Shown piece after piece: positions 60,792-64,000 of a stretch of DNA of 64,000 nucleotides. The DNA comes from CAZKBP01 sp964551015. Its GTDB lineage: Bacteria; Bacteroidota; Bacteroidia; Cytophagales; Microscillaceae. Where the stretch lies: contig CAZKBP010000012.1 of assembly GCA_964551015.1 (NCBI GenBank), positions 70,642 through 134,641 of the forward strand, given 5' to 3'. The first letter of the stretch is position 1. Each line of letters begins with the position of its first letter. The notes under the pieces are model-generated. The model saw only the letters and a list, made by a program, of their open reading frames with translations, made no database searches and was not told the DNA's origin. Made by a program: the position numbers and the translations under genes.

Positions 60792-63692
60792 ATGACCACC
60801 CAATCCGAAGCCGTTCTGGAAAATGAACTGATCGCCCAACTGCAAAGACTGGGCTACGCGCGGGTAAAAATACCAGATGAAAAAGCCCTCTTGGCCAATC
60901 TCAAAAGCCAACTTGAAAAACATAATCAGAAAACCTTCTCCGAGAAGGACTTTCAGCTAATCCTTAACCACCTCGGCAAGGGCAGTATCTTCCAGAAAGC
61001 CCACACCCTGAGAGATAAATTTTCTTTCGAGAATGAGGAGGGGGAAACGGTCTACGTGGAGTTTTTGAATACCAAAGACTGGTGCCAGAATGAATTTCAG
61101 GTTGCCAATCAGATCACGATGGAAGGCAAAAGAGTCAATCGCTATGATGTTACCCTGCTCATCAATGGTTTGCCCCTGGTACAAGTTGAACTCAAGAAAA
61201 GAGGGCTGGAACTCAAAGAAGCCTTTAATCAAACCCATCGCTACCAAAGACATTCCTACCGGGCCGGGCAGGGGCTATTCGAGTACATTCAAATCTTCGT
61301 AATCAGCAATGGCGTCAACACCAAGTACTACGCGAATAACCGCAGTCAGTCCTTCCGGCAAACCTTTTATTGGTCGGATCGGGACAATCATTACCTGACC
61401 CAATTATCCCAGTTTGCCGAAGTATTTCTGGAGCCTTGCCATCTCTCCAAGATGATTTGTAAGTACATTGTCCTGCATCAAAGCGATAAGATACTCATGG
61501 TTTTGCGTCCTTATCAGTTTCACGCTGTGGAGGCCATCATCCAGAGGGTCGTCCATAACTCCAAAAACGGCTACATCTGGCATACCACGGGTTCGGGCAA
61601 AACGCTCACCTCTTTCAAAGCCAGTCAGATCATTCAGGCCATTCCCGAGATTCATAAAGTGATTTTCGTGGTGGATAGAAAAGACTTGGATTACCAGACC
61701 ATCAAGGAGTTTAATTATTTTGCCGAAGGCAGCATTGACGGCACGGATAATACCAAAATCTTGGTGCAGCAATTCACGGATACTTACAAGGACAAAAAGG
61801 GCGTGGCCAAAGACAATAAGCTCATCGTTACGACCATCCAGAAGCTCAACACGGCCATCCACAAGAAGAATCATCTGGCCAAAATGCAGCCCCTGAGAGA
61901 CAAAAACATGGTCTTTATCTTTGACGAGTGCCACCGCTCCCAGTTTGGCGAAACCCACCGAAGGATCAAAGACTTCTTCCAGAATATCCAGATGTTTGGC
62001 TTCACGGGCACGCCGATCTTTGCTGACAATGCCATCCGCAACGAACTGGGCAAGCGTACCACCGCCGAGCTTTTTGAGGATTGCCTGCACAAATACGTCA
62101 TCACCGATGCCATCAAGGCCGAAAACGTGCTGCGCTTTTCAATCGAGTACGTTGGCCGCTACAAATACAAAGATGAAAGCAAGAATAACCTGGATATCGA
62201 GGTAGAGGATATTGACCGCAAAGAACTCATCGAGTCACCGCAACGCCTCGAGAAGATCGCCGATTACATCATTGCCCAGCATTCCCGAAAGACCCAGCGC
62301 GAGAAGTTTAACGCGATTTTTTGCGTAAGCAGCATCGAGATGCTCATCCGGTACTACGAGATTTTCAAGAAGAAAAGAGAGCAGCAGGCGCACGAGTTGA
62401 AGATCGCTACCGTGTTTAGCTACGGAGCCAATGAAGCCAGCCTTGACTTGGAGGGAGGCTTTGACCGCCAAGATTTCAACCAAGTAGCCGAAGGCGGGGT
62501 GGAGTACCAGGGCACTTTTGCCCAGGATAAGCTAGAAGCCTACATCAAGGATTATAACCAGCTTTTTGGCACGGATCATTCCCTGAAGTCTCAGCAGGGC
62601 TTTTATGTTTACAACAATGATATTTCCAAACGAATCAAAGAACATCCTAAGCTTACCCGAGATCGGCAGATTGATCTTCTGCTGGTCGTGAATATGTTCC
62701 TGACGGGCTTTGACAGCAAAACCCTCAACACCCTTTATGTAGATAAAAACTTGCGTTATCACGGCCTTATTCAAGCCTATTCTCGCACCAACCGGACTTA
62801 CGACGAAACCAAGAGGCACGGGAACATTGTCGTGTTCCGCAACCTGAAAAAAGCCACGGACGAGGCCATTGCCTTATTTTCCAACAAGGAGGCCAAAGAA
62901 GAAATCATCTTGGAGCCTTACGAAAACTATGTAGAAAAATTCAAGGTTGCCGTCCAGCAACTCAAGGCCATCGCCCCGACGGTGGATAGCGTGAATGAAT
63001 TTCCGAGCGAAGAAGAAGAGCTTCAATTTGTTAAAGCCTTTCGGGCCTTGATCCGTGTTCAGAACGTGATTTCTACCTTTTCTGATTTTGACTATGAAGA
63101 TGTGGGAATCAGCGAGCAGGAAATCAAAGATTACCAGAGCAAGTACCTGGACATTCACAGCAAGGTAAAGAACCTAAGCACCACCGAAAAAGATTCAATT
63201 CTGGATGAAGTGGATTTTGAGCTAGAGTTAATTCAGCGAGATAATATTACCATTGTTTACATTCTTCGCCTGCTGGGCAAACTCAAGGAAGCCAAGGCCG
63301 AGGAAAGAAAAGCTCAGCGTAAAAAGATCATGGATTTGCTGGATTCCCAAGTACATCTCCGCAGCAAGAAAGAACTCATTGAGAAGTTTATCAATCAGAA
63401 TTTACCCCAGATCGAGGATGAAAACGATATTGAAATCGAGTTTGATGCCTTTCTCAGTATCGAGCAGAAAGCCGCCTATCAGGGCTTTTGTCAGGCCGAG
63501 CAGCTCGACCCCGAGGGCTTTGAAGCCGTGATCAAAAACTACCTTTTCAAGGGCGAAGACCCCTTGGCCAATGACATCATCCAGCACCTAGCCAAACCGC
63601 CTTCCATCTTAAAGCGTCAATCCATTGTAACCCGCGTTACCCAGAAAATGAAAGACTTCGTGGAAACGTATTATCTGGATGTGGAGGGGTAA
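60792..63692 (+). CDS. hsdR: type I restriction endonuclease/translocase subunit
   Basis: 966 residues; cuts DNA after ATP-driven translocation. The N-terminal nuclease domain has Asp119 and Glu133-x-Lys135 (YDVTLL...VQVELKK). The motor has Walker A TTGSGKT (265-271), DEAD-like motif FDECHR (377-382) and GFTGTP (403-408); motif VI-type AYSRTNRT (about 659-666) is also present. A helical C-terminal region (about 800-966) attaches to HsdM/HsdS. All catalytic residues are intact, so the system should be active. Downstream is a gene-free 308-base stretch. Confidence 0.96.
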   Translation: MTTQSEAVLENELIAQLQRLGYARVKIPDEKALLANLKSQLEKHNQKTFSEKDFQLILNHLGKGSIFQKAHTLRDKFSFENEEGETVYVEFLNTKDWCQNEFQVANQITMEGKRVNRYDVTLLINGLPLVQVELKKRGLELKEAFNQTHRYQRHSYRAGQGLFEYIQIFVISNGVNTKYYANNRSQSFRQTFYWSDRDNHYLTQLSQFAEVFLEPCHLSKMICKYIVLHQSDKILMVLRPYQFHAVEAIIQRVVHNSKNGYIWHTTGSGKTLTSFKASQIIQAIPEIHKVIFVVDRKDLDYQTIKEFNYFAEGSIDGTDNTKILVQQFTDTYKDKKGVAKDNKLIVTTIQKLNTAIHKKNHLAKMQPLRDKNMVFIFDECHRSQFGETHRRIKDFFQNIQMFGFTGTPIFADNAIRNELGKRTTAELFEDCLHKYVITDAIKAENVLRFSIEYVGRYKYKDESKNNLDIEVEDIDRKELIESPQRLEKIADYIIAQHSRKTQREKFNAIFCVSSIEMLIRYYEIFKKKREQQAHELKIATVFSYGANEASLDLEGGFDRQDFNQVAEGGVEYQGTFAQDKLEAYIKDYNQLFGTDHSLKSQQGFYVYNNDISKRIKEHPKLTRDRQIDLLLVVNMFLTGFDSKTLNTLYVDKNLRYHGLIQAYSRTNRTYDETKRHGNIVVFRNLKKATDEAIALFSNKEAKEEIILEPYENYVEKFKVAVQQLKAIAPTVDSVNEFPSEEEELQFVKAFRALIRVQNVISTFSDFDYEDVGISEQEIKDYQSKYLDIHSKVKNLSTTEKDSILDEVDFELELIQRDNITIVYILRLLGKLKEAKAEERKAQRKKIMDLLDSQVHLRSKKELIEKFINQNLPQIEDENDIEIEFDAFLSIEQKAAYQGFCQAEQLDPEGFEAVIKNYLFKGEDPLANDIIQHLAKPPSILKRQSIVTRVTQKMKDFVETYYLDVEG

Positions 63693-64000
63693 GGTTGGGA
63701 AAGTAATCCGTAGAAACAAGTAGGTAACAAATCCCTACCCTGATTGTGCTGAGATGCAAAATTCATTCGCATAATTCGCTCCCAAAGCCCTAGTTTTTCA
63801 ATTTATTACAATCTTTTGGGAAACAGTCAAGAAGCTGATAATCTTCGTAAGTGTTTACATCCGAGGCTCAATCATTAAATATTTAAGGAGGGCAGCCAAG
63901 GATATTCAGCTGAATAGATAGTAGGGATTCATAAAACTTTACAGGTGTTACTACCGAATACAAGTGTACCAGTTATGCTGGTTAAAAGTGTACCATACGA
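63693..64000. other. gene-free right edge
   Basis: No gene or terminator with a T-run is seen after hsdR in these 308 bases. The last 40 bases carry the repeated AAGTGTACCA described as a separate feature. The rest has no recognised structure. Confidence 0.5.
63962..63995. mobile_element. possible end of an IS21-type element
   Basis: AAGTGTACCA occurs at 63962-63971 and again at 63986-63995, a 24-base period, with CCAG (63969-63972) and CTGG (63978-63981) forming a small inverted repeat in between. Multiple terminal repeats starting with TGTACC-like ends are typical of IS21-family elements in Bacteroidota as I recall them. Only the outermost bases are in the window; no istA or istB sequence is present. 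Confidence 0.35.

Noticed and set aside
61404..62090. 228-codon minus-strand frame opposite hsdR
   Set aside because: Antisense shadow in a GC-rich gene; hsdR motifs on the plus strand are decisive.
52601..64000. Second attachment site for a tRNA-Asp integrated element
   Set aside because: No second copy of the tRNA 3' end is visible up to 64000, and no integrase gene is present; the border remains only a suggestion.

Overview
The window is a chromosomal segment of a Bacteroidota bacterium, most likely a Cytophagales-type member. Pointers are the type IX secretion translocon gene sprA, a secreted giant protein ending in a T9SS C-terminal sorting domain, the tatA-gatA and maeB-ruvA-sprA neighbourhoods, DUF4837 and PurS genes, and promoters of the Bacteroidota type (TTG, 16-20 bases, TAnnTTTG), best seen in front of both tRNA genes. 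I cannot name the genus.

Layout. 1-647 is non-coding: an 11-copy 21/22-bp tandem repeat, two low-complexity dispersed-repeat-like tracts and a terminator. 648-5588 (-) encodes a 1646-residue secreted adhesin-like protein. 5967-9184 (+) is a tight arginine operon argB-argE-argH. Then come fabG (-), an MFS transporter (+) with a two-site operator-like element between them, a membrane adenylate cyclase (-), an unusual AAA ATPase (+), a small membrane protein plus a phosphopantetheinyl transferase (+), a secreted redoxin (+), a TPR membrane protein (-), a degenerate-peptidase/propeller/barrel outer-membrane protein (+), a SpoU-type RNA methylase (+), tRNA-Phe (-), a two-gene membrane Fe-S oxidoreductase (+) and purS (+). 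26106-31777 (-) is a complete RND efflux operon (adaptor, pump, TolC). 32202-35896 (-) holds a small 2Fe-2S protein, a diheme cytochrome/beta-helix pair and an alpha/beta hydrolase. 36006-51617 (-) is a long mostly housekeeping run: SUI1-type factor, sprA, ruvA, maeB, DUF4837 lipoprotein, LysM lytic transglycosylase, gatA and tatA.

From the tRNA-Asp gene (52601-52674) to the right edge the character changes to an accessory defence island: an AAA ATPase plus cytoplasmic subtilase pair resembling the anti-phage system IetAS, a Uma2/DUF820 nuclease-fold gene, and a complete type I restriction-modification system (hsdM, hsdS, hsdR) with a four-helix-bundle gene inserted between hsdS and hsdR and wrapped in 21-bp-period repeats. 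The last 40 bases look like the multiple terminal repeats of an IS21-type element running off the window. No integrase or second attachment site is visible; the island probably continues past 64000.

How it fits together: the secreted giant protein is a plausible client of the SprA translocon encoded 30 kb away; argB/E/H carry out three late steps of arginine synthesis; the RND genes form one tripartite pump. The best candidates for poorly described biology are the protease/ATPase pair, the diheme cytochrome/beta-helix pair, the degenerate-peptidase/propeller/barrel protein and the AAA ATPase with an altered Walker B. All functions are read from sequence by eye; no database search was possible.
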